The notes under the pieces were generated by a model. That model saw only the letters and a list, made by a program, of their open reading frames with translations, did not search any database and had not been told where the DNA came from. A stretch of 34,141 bases of DNA from Geobacter sp. UBA4074. Lineage in GTDB: Bacteria > Desulfobacterota > Desulfuromonadia > Geobacterales > Pseudopelobacteraceae. The first letter of the stretch is position 1, and every line of letters starts with the position of its first letter. The stretch lies in contig DFYU01000095.1 in assembly GCA_002383415.1 (NCBI GenBank), positions 1,394 to 35,534 of the forward strand, written 5' to 3'. The position numbers were made by a program, and so were the translations under genes. Shown here in pieces: positions 15,798 through 23,078 of the stretch.

Positions 15798-17885
15798 TTA
15801 GATTTCTATCCTGAATTCAGCACCGTTTTCCACGTTACGCGCCGTCAGTTTCCCGCCCATGTTTTTTTCAATGATGTTCTTGGACATGTAGAGCCCGATG
15901 CCGGTGCCCTTGTCCGGCCCCTTGGTGGTGAAATAGGGGTCGAAGATATGGGGCAGGGCCTGCTGGTCAATCCCGCCGCCGTTATCCCGAATCGTGGTCA
16001 CGCTCTTGCCGTTTTCCTCGGTCACCATAATCTCGATGCTGGCATTAACGACCTCCCGTTCTAACAGGATGTCGCGGGCGTTGTACAGGATGTTCATCAC
16101 CACCTGGATAAACTCGTTGGGATAGCCGGTTACCCGCAGCTCCTGGCGTTCATCCTTGAGCAGCGCCACCTTGATATTGTTGGCCGTCAGGGCCGGGGTC
16201 ACCAGCGCCAGCGCCTTGGTAATGGTGGGCGCCAGGGAAAACTCCAGGGCGCTGCTGCGGTCGCGCACAAAGAAGCTGCGGAAGTCGTCGATGGTCTGGG
16301 ACATATACTGCAGGATCTCCATCACCGCCTTGATATCCCGGTCCATCTCCTCGTCGGTGAGTTCGCCGGCCCGCTGCAGGTACTGCATGGTCTGGATATA
16401 GACCGCGATGTTGTTCAAGGGCTGGCGCCACTGGTGGGCGATGTTGGTCAGCAGTTCACCCAGGGCGGCCATGCGGTTTTGCTGGATCAGCATGTCGTCC
16501 TTCTGGCGCAGCTGGGTTACCGCCTCACTGATGCGTTGCTCCAGCGTGCTGTTGAGCAGCTGCAATGCCTCCTGGGCCTTCTGGCGCTCACCGATCTCCT
16601 GCTCCAGCAGTACGGCCTTGTCGTGCAGCTCCTGTTCCGTCTTTATCCGTTCCGTTATGTCGCGCCCTTCGGGGATCAGCAGGCAGACCTTGCCGTTGTC
16701 GTCAAAGACCGGTTTGATTGAGAAGTCCACATAATGTATCGCCCCCTGTGCGGAGCGATGTTTCGCCACCATGCGTACCAGCTCTCCCTCCATCGCCTCT
16801 GCCATCGCCTGCTGAAGCCTGACCTGCTGGGCAGGATCGTGGTTCCACCAGGGGGTATCCCAGAACAACTGCCCGCGCACTTGATCCAGGGTGGTGGCGA
16901 CCAGGTCCAGGGCGGTCTGGTTGACCTCGATCAGGCGGCCCTTGGCATCGAGCAGGCCGATCATCTGCAGGGTCTGGTCGAAGATGCCGCGAAAACGGCG
17001 CTCACTGTCGCTGATCCGTCTGTTGTAGCCGATCAGCAGAAAATAGCGCCAGATCGCCAGGGCGATCAGTGCGGACAGGGTGAGGATAGTCAGCAGCAGT
17101 ACGACCTTGGTGGTGTTCCAGAACGGCGCAGGGCTGCCGTACCATTTGGTGTAGAGGGCCTTGTAGGCAGGGCTAGTCACAAAGGCGGCTGTGGGGCCCC
17201 GCAACTGACGGTACAGCTCAGGGTTATTTTTGGCAACGGCGATGGCCCGTTTGATCTCGATCAGTGGCGGTTCCAACATTTTAATCTGGTCTTCGATGCC
17301 CGCTTCTCGAGTGAGTTGCAGCACGATGTTGTCCGGCCCGACAAAGGCGTCAATCCGCCCGGCCAGCAGTTCCATGATCGCCTGCTGGTAGGAGTCGTAA
17401 AAGGTCAGCGTGATGCGGTTTTCGTTTTTAAGCAGTTGGTAGGCCTGGCTGGCCCGCAGGGTGCCCACCGGGCGGTTGTACAGGTCGGGCAGGCCAGCGA
17501 TGCTGCCGCTCTTGGTGCGGATGATGATGCGGACACCTGAGGTCTCGGTATAGTCGGTAAAAAGGAAAAACGTCTGTCGCTTGGGATTGACCACCAGCAC
17601 GGGACAGATGTCGGCCTGTCCGGTTTTGAGGGCGTCTTCCGCTTCCTGCCAGTTGTTGACCACCAGATACTGCACCTGCAGGCCTGCCTCAGCCGCGACG
17701 GCATTGGTCAGATCAACGGCAAAGCCGGTTGGTTGATCTGTTTTGCGATCGACAAAGGAGGACGGCTGCAGGTCGCGCAGGATCACAGCCGTGATCGGTT
17801 TCGCTTGTGCCGGGGCAGGAGCGGAAAGCAGCAGGCTGCCGGTCGCAAGCATGGTGATGGTGATGAAGCGTAGTATGCCGATCAT
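15798..17885 (-). CDS. Hybrid-sensing histidine kinase with periplasmic solute-binding domain and PAS
   Basis: A 695-residue membrane sensor kinase. Domains in order: signal peptide (to about 27, APAPAQA), a bacterial solute-binding family 3 domain (about 30-250, with GFAVDLTNAVAAEAGL and GRIDAFVG), a transmembrane segment (about 257-280), a PAS domain (about 295-415), a coiled linker, a phosphoacceptor helix with NIAHQWRQPLN (His484), and an HATPase domain ending with the DNGGGI and GTGIGLYMSK boxes. It should sense a small periplasmic ligand, perhaps an amino or organic acid. Start 17885 has GAGGAA upstream. It lies 11 bases after hydA and is likely co-transcribed with the hydrogenase. No partner response regulator is adjacent on this strand. 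Confidence 0.92.
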   Translation of the reverse strand: MIGILRFITITMLATGSLLLSAPAPAQAKPITAVILRDLQPSSFVDRKTDQPTGFAVDLTNAVAAEAGLQVQYLVVNNWQEAEDALKTGQADICPVLVVNPKRQTFFLFTDYTETSGVRIIIRTKSGSIAGLPDLYNRPVGTLRASQAYQLLKNENRITLTFYDSYQQAIMELLAGRIDAFVGPDNIVLQLTREAGIEDQIKMLEPPLIEIKRAIAVAKNNPELYRQLRGPTAAFVTSPAYKALYTKWYGSPAPFWNTTKVVLLLTILTLSALIALAIWRYFLLIGYNRRISDSERRFRGIFDQTLQMIGLLDAKGRLIEVNQTALDLVATTLDQVRGQLFWDTPWWNHDPAQQVRLQQAMAEAMEGELVRMVAKHRSAQGAIHYVDFSIKPVFDDNGKVCLLIPEGRDITERIKTEQELHDKAVLLEQEIGERQKAQEALQLLNSTLEQRISEAVTQLRQKDDMLIQQNRMAALGELLTNIAHQWRQPLNNIAVYIQTMQYLQRAGELTDEEMDRDIKAVMEILQYMSQTIDDFRSFFVRDRSSALEFSLAPTITKALALVTPALTANNIKVALLKDERQELRVTGYPNEFIQVVMNILYNARDILLEREVVNASIEIMVTEENGKSVTTIRDNGGGIDQQALPHIFDPYFTTKGPDKGTGIGLYMSKNIIEKNMGGKLTARNVENGAEFRIEI

Positions 17886-17896
17886 CGGCGTTCCTC

Positions 17897-19159
17897 TTAA
17901 TGTACTGCGCAGGAGATGCACGGATCAAAGCAGCGTATCAGCCGCTCGGCCTGCAGCTTGAACGAATCGGGATCTGCATCGGGCAGACACTGGAGCAAGT
18001 CCGTCAGCATCAGCGCCATGGCACCCTGGTTGATGGCGGTGGGGGTCACCACCTGGGCGGCGGTGCAGTATCCGGCGTCGTTAAAGCTGTACTGATGCAG
18101 CAGCAGGCCACGGGGGGCCTCGATCAGGGCTGTTCCGCTGCCGGCGCGGGGCTGCACTGCAGCTGCCTGCTCCGGCAGCAACCCGTTCTGGAGTAGTTGT
18201 CTGCACAGCACCATTGCCCGCTCGATGGCCTGCAGCAGTTCGATGGCCCGGGCCAGATGGGAGGCGGTCAGGGGCGCCCCAAGCAACCGCGAATCGTAGC
18301 GTTGCAACGCCGCCTGGGCGGATGGTTCCAGCGGAACATCCAGATTGAGGCGCGCCAACGGACCGACCAGGTAGGGGCCATGCTCGCTGAAGCTACTCAG
18401 CTTGGCGTGGCTGTACCCAACCAGGCGTTCATCCAGCCAGGCGTAAGCCTCACAGGCTGCCAGCTGCTGGCCGTCACTGGTAGTCAGCTGCTCACCGAAT
18501 AACGACGGTCCTCCGCTGGCGGCACAGCAGGGCAACGGATGCAGCGCGGGTAACGACTCATTCAGCCCGGCGGCCAGCTCGATGGTGGCCAGTGCCGCCG
18601 GTAGAAGCTCCTGCAGCTGGTCGATCAGCTGCTTAAGGCTGTCGGCAGCAGGAACGCTGCCGAGCCCGCCCAGCAGCAGGTTGAAGGGATGGATCGCCCG
18701 TCCGCCCACCAATTCCTGTATCCGGTTGCCCAGCGCCTTGATCTCCAGTCCGCGCTGAAGCTCGGCCGGGGCCCGTTGGGCCAGCTCGGGAAAGCCGTTG
18801 CAGCCCAGGTAATCGGGCAGGGCCAGACAGAACAGGTGCAGGGCGTGGCTCTCGATCTGGCCCCCCTGCACCGCCAGCTGCCGCAGCAGGTCGGTCTGCG
18901 TGCTAACCTGCAGCTCCAGTGCGTGTTCTACCGCCTGCAGGGCCGCCACCTTGTGCACCGTGGAGCAGATCGAGCAGATGCGACAGACGATCTCTGCAAT
19001 CTCGTCATACCGCCGTCCCAGCACCAGCGCCTCAAACAGCCGCATCGATTCATACAGCTCAAGCCGTGCGCCAACCACCCGCCCGGCTTGCTGTTCGAGC
19101 CGAATCCTGCCGTGACCCTCCACCCTGGCCAGTTGGTTGATCGTCCTCAGCTTAGCCAT
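17897..19159 (-). CDS. hydA: [NiFe] hydrogenase large (alpha) subunit, group 3b type, with no C-terminal extension
   Basis: A 420-residue catalytic subunit. The N-terminal signature RVEGHGRI and the L1 motif RICSICSTVH give Cys62 and Cys65; the C-terminal L2 motif DPCISCAVH gives Cys414 and Cys417. All four Ni ligands are therefore present. The stop codon follows directly after the final His of L2, so the short C-terminal peptide that maturation proteases remove from most large subunits is not encoded. Gene order with hydD, hydG and hydB matches the NAD(P)-linked group 3b sulfhydrogenases. The enzyme should be cytoplasmic and couple H2 to NAD(P)H. The start overlaps the small-subunit stop by eight bases; the sensor kinase follows after 11 bases. 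Confidence 0.94.
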   Translation of the reverse strand: MAKLRTINQLARVEGHGRIRLEQQAGRVVGARLELYESMRLFEALVLGRRYDEIAEIVCRICSICSTVHKVAALQAVEHALELQVSTQTDLLRQLAVQGGQIESHALHLFCLALPDYLGCNGFPELAQRAPAELQRGLEIKALGNRIQELVGGRAIHPFNLLLGGLGSVPAADSLKQLIDQLQELLPAALATIELAAGLNESLPALHPLPCCAASGGPSLFGEQLTTSDGQQLAACEAYAWLDERLVGYSHAKLSSFSEHGPYLVGPLARLNLDVPLEPSAQAALQRYDSRLLGAPLTASHLARAIELLQAIERAMVLCRQLLQNGLLPEQAAAVQPRAGSGTALIEAPRGLLLHQYSFNDAGYCTAAQVVTPTAINQGAMALMLTDLLQCLPDADPDSFKLQAERLIRCFDPCISCAVH

Positions 19160-19895
19160 GGCACCACTCCGGGCAGAAACGCTGCAGCCGTGCCGTCACC
19201 GTCTGTTGATCAAACCCCTTTTGCTGATAGACCGCCAGCGCCTCAGCCAGATTGGCCTCCGGGGCCGGCCCGCGGCAGCCTTCGCAGGGCACGCCCAGGC
19301 TGGGGCAGCGGGCGTCGCAGCCGCCCAGGGTCAGGGGGCCGAGGCAGAGTTGATTCCGTTCCTGCAACAGGCAGAGGTTTTCCCGCATCCGGCAGTCGGT
19401 GCAGACCGGGCTGACGCCAGCGGGCGGCAGGTTGCCCCGTACCAGATCGACCAACAATGCCAGCAGTTCCTTCTTTTCCGGCGGACAACCAGGCAGAGCG
19501 GCATCCACAGCAACGTAGGCCGATAACGGTCGCGGCAGTCCGTCATCCAGTGGAGGGTGTGGTCCGTAGACCTGGCTCAGCAGCTGTTGACGGGGCGTGT
19601 CGGAGCGCAGGGTGGCCACGCCGCCCCACAGCGCGCAGGTGCCCAGGGCGACCAGCAGGTGGCTGCGGCTACGCAGCTCACGCAGCAGTTCCACTTCATG
19701 GGCGGTGGTGCAGCAGCCCTCCACCAGGGCAACATCGTACTGCTCTGCCATCTGCACCGGCGAACAGGCCATGGGAAACAGCTCGAACTGCACCTGTTCC
19801 AGCAGCAACGGTAATTCGGCCTCGCAGTTTACGAGCGAGAGCTGGCAGCCCGAACAGGCGGTCAGGCCGACTATGGCCAGGCGGGGACGGTTCAC
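19152..19895 (-). CDS. hydD: [NiFe] hydrogenase small (delta) subunit, group 3b type
   Basis: A 247-residue Fe-S protein that passes electrons from the NiFe site to the diaphorase subunits. The proximal-cluster ligands are TACSGC (Cys14, Cys17), GTCALWGG (Cys87) and PGCPP (Cys137). Two more clusters are likely from Cys165, 168, 175 and 184, and Cys193, 197, 204 and 207. There is no Tat signal, so the enzyme is cytoplasmic. I chose the GTG at 19895: it gives the normal NRPRLAIVGLTACSGC N-terminus, follows GAGGGGG, and overlaps the hydG stop by four bases (GTGA). A longer in-frame extension to 19952 would lie inside hydG. It resembles MvhG/HydD proteins. Confidence 0.92.
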   Translation of the reverse strand: MNRPRLAIVGLTACSGCQLSLVNCEAELPLLLEQVQFELFPMACSPVQMAEQYDVALVEGCCTTAHEVELLRELRSRSHLLVALGTCALWGGVATLRSDTPRQQLLSQVYGPHPPLDDGLPRPLSAYVAVDAALPGCPPEKKELLALLVDLVRGNLPPAGVSPVCTDCRMRENLCLLQERNQLCLGPLTLGGCDARCPSLGVPCEGCRGPAPEANLAEALAVYQQKGFDQQTVTARLQRFCPEWCHG

Positions 19896-20737
19896 AGGGC
19901 CCCCTCGATGGTCTGCAAGGCGCTGTAGGCGAAGACCGGCCCATCGGTGCAACAGAGCAGGGTGCCGACTGCGCAGTGGCCGCAGTGACCCATGCCGCAG
20001 TGCATGCGGCGTTCAAGCGAGAGATGGATCTGCTGTGGCGGGATACCCCGTTCCAGCAGCGGCGGCACCAGAAAACGGTAGGCGGCCGGTGGACCGCACA
20101 GTGCAACGACCGTTCGCTGGGGGTCAACGGTCAGCCCTTCCAGCAGCGCTGGTAACAGTGCAACCCGGCAGTCAGGTAAGCCGGGCGGACACTCGCCGGC
20201 TCGGTCCACTGCCAGCCGCAGCTGCAGATCCTTGCGGCTGGCCAGGTCGGCCAACTCATGGCGGAATAGTAGCGCCTCAGGGGCCTTGGCGCCATACAGC
20301 AGGGTCAATCGGCCGTAGCGTTCCCGCTGGTGCAGCAGGGCCAGCAGCAGTGAGCGCAGCGGCGCCATCCCCAGGCCGCCGGCCATCAGCAGCAGATCCT
20401 GCCCGGCATAGTGGGACAGCGGAAAGCCGTGCCCGAATGGTCCCCGCACCGCCACCTGATCACCCAATGCCGCTGCATGCAGTGCTGCGGTGACCCGTCC
20501 AGCCTTGCGGATACAGAGTTCGATGCTGCCGTCGCTGGAGGGAAAACCGCAGTAGGAGATCGGCGCCTCGCCGGCGCCGGCGACGGAGAGCTGCAGGAAC
20601 TGGCCTGGTTGAAAATGGGCTGGCGAGCTCTGGTGCTCTGCCGGTCGTTCGTCAAGCTGCAAGGTAAACAGGGCGGTATTATCGGTCAAATGGCGGATGG
20701 CGCCGATGCGTGCCGCTTGTGGCAGGGACGTGTTCAT
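19892..20737 (-). CDS. hydG: Hydrogenase gamma subunit, FAD/NAD(P)-binding reductase
   Basis: A 281-residue ferredoxin-NADP reductase-like protein, similar to HydG of sulfhydrogenases and to PyrK. The FAD-binding barrel contains PGQFLQLSV and ISYCGFP; the nucleotide-binding half starts DLLLMAGGLGMAPLRSLL (about 115-132) and includes VVALCGPPAAY. The C-terminal Cys247, Cys252, Cys255 and Cys262 or 263 (MHCGMGHCGHCAVG) should bind a 2Fe-2S cluster. Its role would be to exchange electrons between NAD(P)H and the Fe-S chain of the hydrogenase. The start at 20737 has AAAGGAG upstream and overlaps the hydB stop by four bases. Confidence 0.93.
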   Translation of the reverse strand: MNTSLPQAARIGAIRHLTDNTALFTLQLDERPAEHQSSPAHFQPGQFLQLSVAGAGEAPISYCGFPSSDGSIELCIRKAGRVTAALHAAALGDQVAVRGPFGHGFPLSHYAGQDLLLMAGGLGMAPLRSLLLALLHQRERYGRLTLLYGAKAPEALLFRHELADLASRKDLQLRLAVDRAGECPPGLPDCRVALLPALLEGLTVDPQRTVVALCGPPAAYRFLVPPLLERGIPPQQIHLSLERRMHCGMGHCGHCAVGTLLCCTDGPVFAYSALQTIEGAL

Positions 20738-21729
20738 GGCGTGCTCCTTTCCAGCCGTTCTGCCAGTGGACGCAGATCGAGCCCGGTTGGGCACTGCACC
20801 CGGCAGCGACCGCAGCCGACACAGGTGGGCAGGCCCCGCAGTTGGCCATAGCCGCGGTACTTGTGGCGGTAGCGGTAACGGAAGCGTTGGGCGCGGTCCT
20901 TCTGGAAGCTGTGGCCGCCGGCCACTTCGGAATGGCTCTTGAATAGGCAGTTGTCCCAGCGGCGCAGCCGTTCGGCCGAACAGCCGTCCAGGCCGCCGAA
21001 CTCCAGCACCTCGAAGCAGGAACAGGTGGGGCAGCAGATGGAGCATGCCCCGCAGCCCAGACAGTGGTCGGCCAGCTGCTGCCAGTCCGGCAGGTTCGGG
21101 TCCAGTTCTTCGTGTGACGTTGCTACGCCAGCGCTGCCGAAATGATCGCGGGTCGATGCCGGCGGTTGCTGTGCCGGTGTCGATTGCAGCAGATCCTGCA
21201 GCGCTTCTCGCAGCAGTTGGCCCTTCGGACTCTCAACGTGTAGCAGCAGCCCATCGGCCTGCTGGTACAGAAACAGGTCGCAGGTCGCCGGCAGCGGCGA
21301 CGGCATCTGGTGGCAGGAGCAATACTGATCGGGGGTACAGGAGGCGCCGATCAGGATCAGCCGTTCACGCCGGGCGGTGTAGAGCGGGTCCGGGCTGTCG
21401 GCTGCCATGAACAGCCGGTCCAGATAGGCGATGGCCGCCAGGTCGCAGGGGTGCAGTCCCAACAGGATCAGCGGCGTTTCCGGTTGTGGTGGTGCCTGGT
21501 AGCCGGTTGCCGGGTGGTAGGTCAGGATGGTTTCGCTGGGGGCCAGCAGGTACTTCTTGGGCGGCAGCAGGCTGCGCTGGGCTGTCAGATCGGGCTGGGC
21601 TCCCGGCGGCAACGGTCCGAAACGGACAGCCCCATCGCTGCCGCGCAGGGGGGCGTGCAGTTCTCCCAGCGTCTGCAGACGAGCCAGAACCAGGGGCAGA
21701 TCGTTGTATGACAAGGCCGATAGTGTCAT
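20734..21729 (-). CDS. hydB: Hydrogenase beta subunit, 4Fe-4S dicluster protein
   Basis: A 331-residue soluble Fe-S protein of the sulfhydrogenase beta/anaerobic sulfite reductase A type. The N-terminal two thirds include LLGLHPCDLAAIAYLDRLF and a Cys-rich GASCTPDQYCSCHQ segment. The C-terminal third has two ferredoxin-like cluster motifs, HCLGCGACSICCPTC and TCVGCGRCRVQCPTG. It is the first gene of the hydBGDA operon, and the ATG at 21729 has AAGGA upstream. With hydG it forms the electron-input module. The divergent sensor kinase gene starts 95 bases away. Confidence 0.92.
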   Translation of the reverse strand: MTLSALSYNDLPLVLARLQTLGELHAPLRGSDGAVRFGPLPPGAQPDLTAQRSLLPPKKYLLAPSETILTYHPATGYQAPPQPETPLILLGLHPCDLAAIAYLDRLFMAADSPDPLYTARRERLILIGASCTPDQYCSCHQMPSPLPATCDLFLYQQADGLLLHVESPKGQLLREALQDLLQSTPAQQPPASTRDHFGSAGVATSHEELDPNLPDWQQLADHCLGCGACSICCPTCSCFEVLEFGGLDGCSAERLRRWDNCLFKSHSEVAGGHSFQKDRAQRFRYRYRHKYRGYGQLRGLPTCVGCGRCRVQCPTGLDLRPLAERLERSTP

Positions 21730-21740
21730 GGCTGAGCTTC

Positions 21741-21753
21741 CTTGGCAGCCAAG
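21741..21753. promoter_or_regulatory. Inverted repeat at the start of the hydBGDA transcript, operator candidate
   Basis: CTTGGC-A-GCCAAG is a perfect 6-bp dyad around a single base. It overlaps the last bases of the proposed -10 box and the predicted transcript start, just upstream of the hydB ribosome binding site, so a bound protein would block initiation. The binding factor is unknown. Confidence 0.4.
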
Positions 21754-21779
21754 TGTAGCAGGTAAACCGTTGAATGCAA
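21752..21779 (-). promoter_or_regulatory. Candidate sigma-70 promoter of hydBGDA
   Basis: On the minus strand TTGCAT (21774-21779) and TACACT (21752-21757) are 16 bases apart, with the start predicted near 21745, 16 bases before the hydB ATG. Both boxes are partial matches. No correctly spaced sigma-54 element was found on this side. Confidence 0.4.
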
Positions 21780-21786
21780 ATCATGC

Positions 21787-21817
21787 TTGACTGCCGGGCC
21801 AGGGCCGGCGTTAGTAT
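21787..21817 (+). promoter_or_regulatory. Candidate promoter of the NtrC-type two-component genes
   Basis: TTGACT (21787-21792) is followed after 19 bases by TAGTAT (21812-21817). The predicted start falls at about 21824-21825, on the ATG of the kinase itself. The long spacer makes this weak, but there is also no Shine-Dalgarno sequence before 21825, so a leaderless message is possible. Confidence 0.3.
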
Positions 21818-21824
21818 ATCGGCC

Positions 21825-23078
21825 ATGCAGCAGTCCCGTTTTCAGATAGCCTTGGTGGTTGCCGGTCTGGTGGTGACGATCCTGTTGGTCTGGTATGCCG
21901 TTTCCAGTTACCGCAGCGCACTGCCGATCGCCCAGACCCTGCAACGGGGCACCGCCTTGTCCCTGGGCCAGGCCATCGAAGGCGTTGCCAGCCGCGATCC
22001 CTCATTCGCAACCCTGGCTGCTTTCAAAACGCCAGATCTGGCGTTTTTTGCGCTGGTGGACCGGCAAGGAACTATCCGTTTTCACAGTAACCCCGACCTG
22101 ATCGGCGAACAGGTGGAGGATCAGCGGTATCGTCCCGTGTTCGACCAGTCCGGGCCGGTTGAGCACCGGGTCAGGTTGGGGACCGGCGAGGAGGTCTATG
22201 AGCTCCATCTTCCGCTGCACTTGCCTAGCGAAACGTTGGCCCTGCGGCTGGCCCTGCATAGCTGGCAGGCCGATCAGATCATCCGTCGTGCTCGGACTGG
22301 ATTCGTCTTGCTGCTGATTTTGACCACAGCGGCCTGGTCGTTGGGGCTGCTGTCGTTGCGGCTGGTGCGTCGGGATGCCCAGCGGCGCGAGGCCTTGGTT
22401 CGCAACGAACAGTTGGCACGTCTGGGAGAGCTGGGTGCGGTGCTGGCCCATGAGGTGCGGACGCCACTGGCCGGTATCAAGGGCTTTGCCCAGTTGCTGG
22501 CGGAACGGGCGGCGGGCGACCAGCGCTCCCGCCAATGTACCGATGCCATCCTGCGGGAAACCGTTCGTCTGGAGGCATTGGTGAATGATCTGTTACTGTA
22601 TGCCCGTCCCGATGGACCGCCACACGGTACCGTCCCGATCGATACTGCCGTGGAAGAGGCCTGGGGATTGCTCGGCGCTGAGGCCATGAGACTGGGTGTC
22701 GTTTTTGAACGCACTGGGGGACGCGGACTCAAGGTGGCTTGTAGTGCGGATCGTTTGGGCCAGCTGTTGCGTAATCTGTTCACCAATGCCGTGCAGGCCA
22801 TGCCCCAGGGGGGGCGGTTGCGGGTTGCCACAGTGCTGCAGGATGATGAGGTTGTTATGACCGTGGCGGACAACGGTGCAGGTTTTGCACAGGAATTGTT
22901 GCCGCGCGTCTTTGAGCCCTTTGTTACCACCAAGGCCAGCGGAGGAGGGCTGGGGCTGGCGGTCTGTCGCCGGATAGCGGAGGGCTGTGGCGGAACGATC
23001 GTCGCTGAAAACGGGCCGGACGGCGGGGCGCAGATCACGGTGCGGCTGCCACAAGCCACTGTCAAGGAGCAGGTATGA
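21825..23078 (+). CDS. Sensor histidine kinase of an NtrC-type two-component system
   Basis: A 417-residue inner-membrane kinase. Two transmembrane segments (about 6-27 and 160-182) flank a periplasmic domain of about 130 residues that looks like a small PAS-like sensor (FFALVDRQGTIRFHSN). The cytoplasmic part carries the phosphoacceptor LAHEVRTPLAG (His209) and an HATPase domain with an asparagine-rich box (LLRNLFTNAVQAMP), DNGAGF and GGGLGLAV. It resembles ZraS/AtoS kinases. In-frame ATGs at 21774 and 21783 are less likely because they lie in the promoter region. Its stop overlaps the response regulator start by four bases, so the pair is coupled. The signal is unknown. Confidence 0.9.
   Translation: MQQSRFQIALVVAGLVVTILLVWYAVSSYRSALPIAQTLQRGTALSLGQAIEGVASRDPSFATLAAFKTPDLAFFALVDRQGTIRFHSNPDLIGEQVEDQRYRPVFDQSGPVEHRVRLGTGEEVYELHLPLHLPSETLALRLALHSWQADQIIRRARTGFVLLLILTTAAWSLGLLSLRLVRRDAQRREALVRNEQLARLGELGAVLAHEVRTPLAGIKGFAQLLAERAAGDQRSRQCTDAILRETVRLEALVNDLLLYARPDGPPHGTVPIDTAVEEAWGLLGAEAMRLGVVFERTGGRGLKVACSADRLGQLLRNLFTNAVQAMPQGGRLRVATVLQDDEVVMTVADNGAGFAQELLPRVFEPFVTTKASGGGLGLAVCRRIAEGCGGTIVAENGPDGGAQITVRLPQATVKEQV

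Noticed and set aside
21735..21755. Possible sigma-54 promoter for hydB on the minus strand (GG then GC)
   Set aside because: The GG and GC doublets are 11 bases apart instead of the required 10, and the flanking bases do not match TGGCAC/TTGC.
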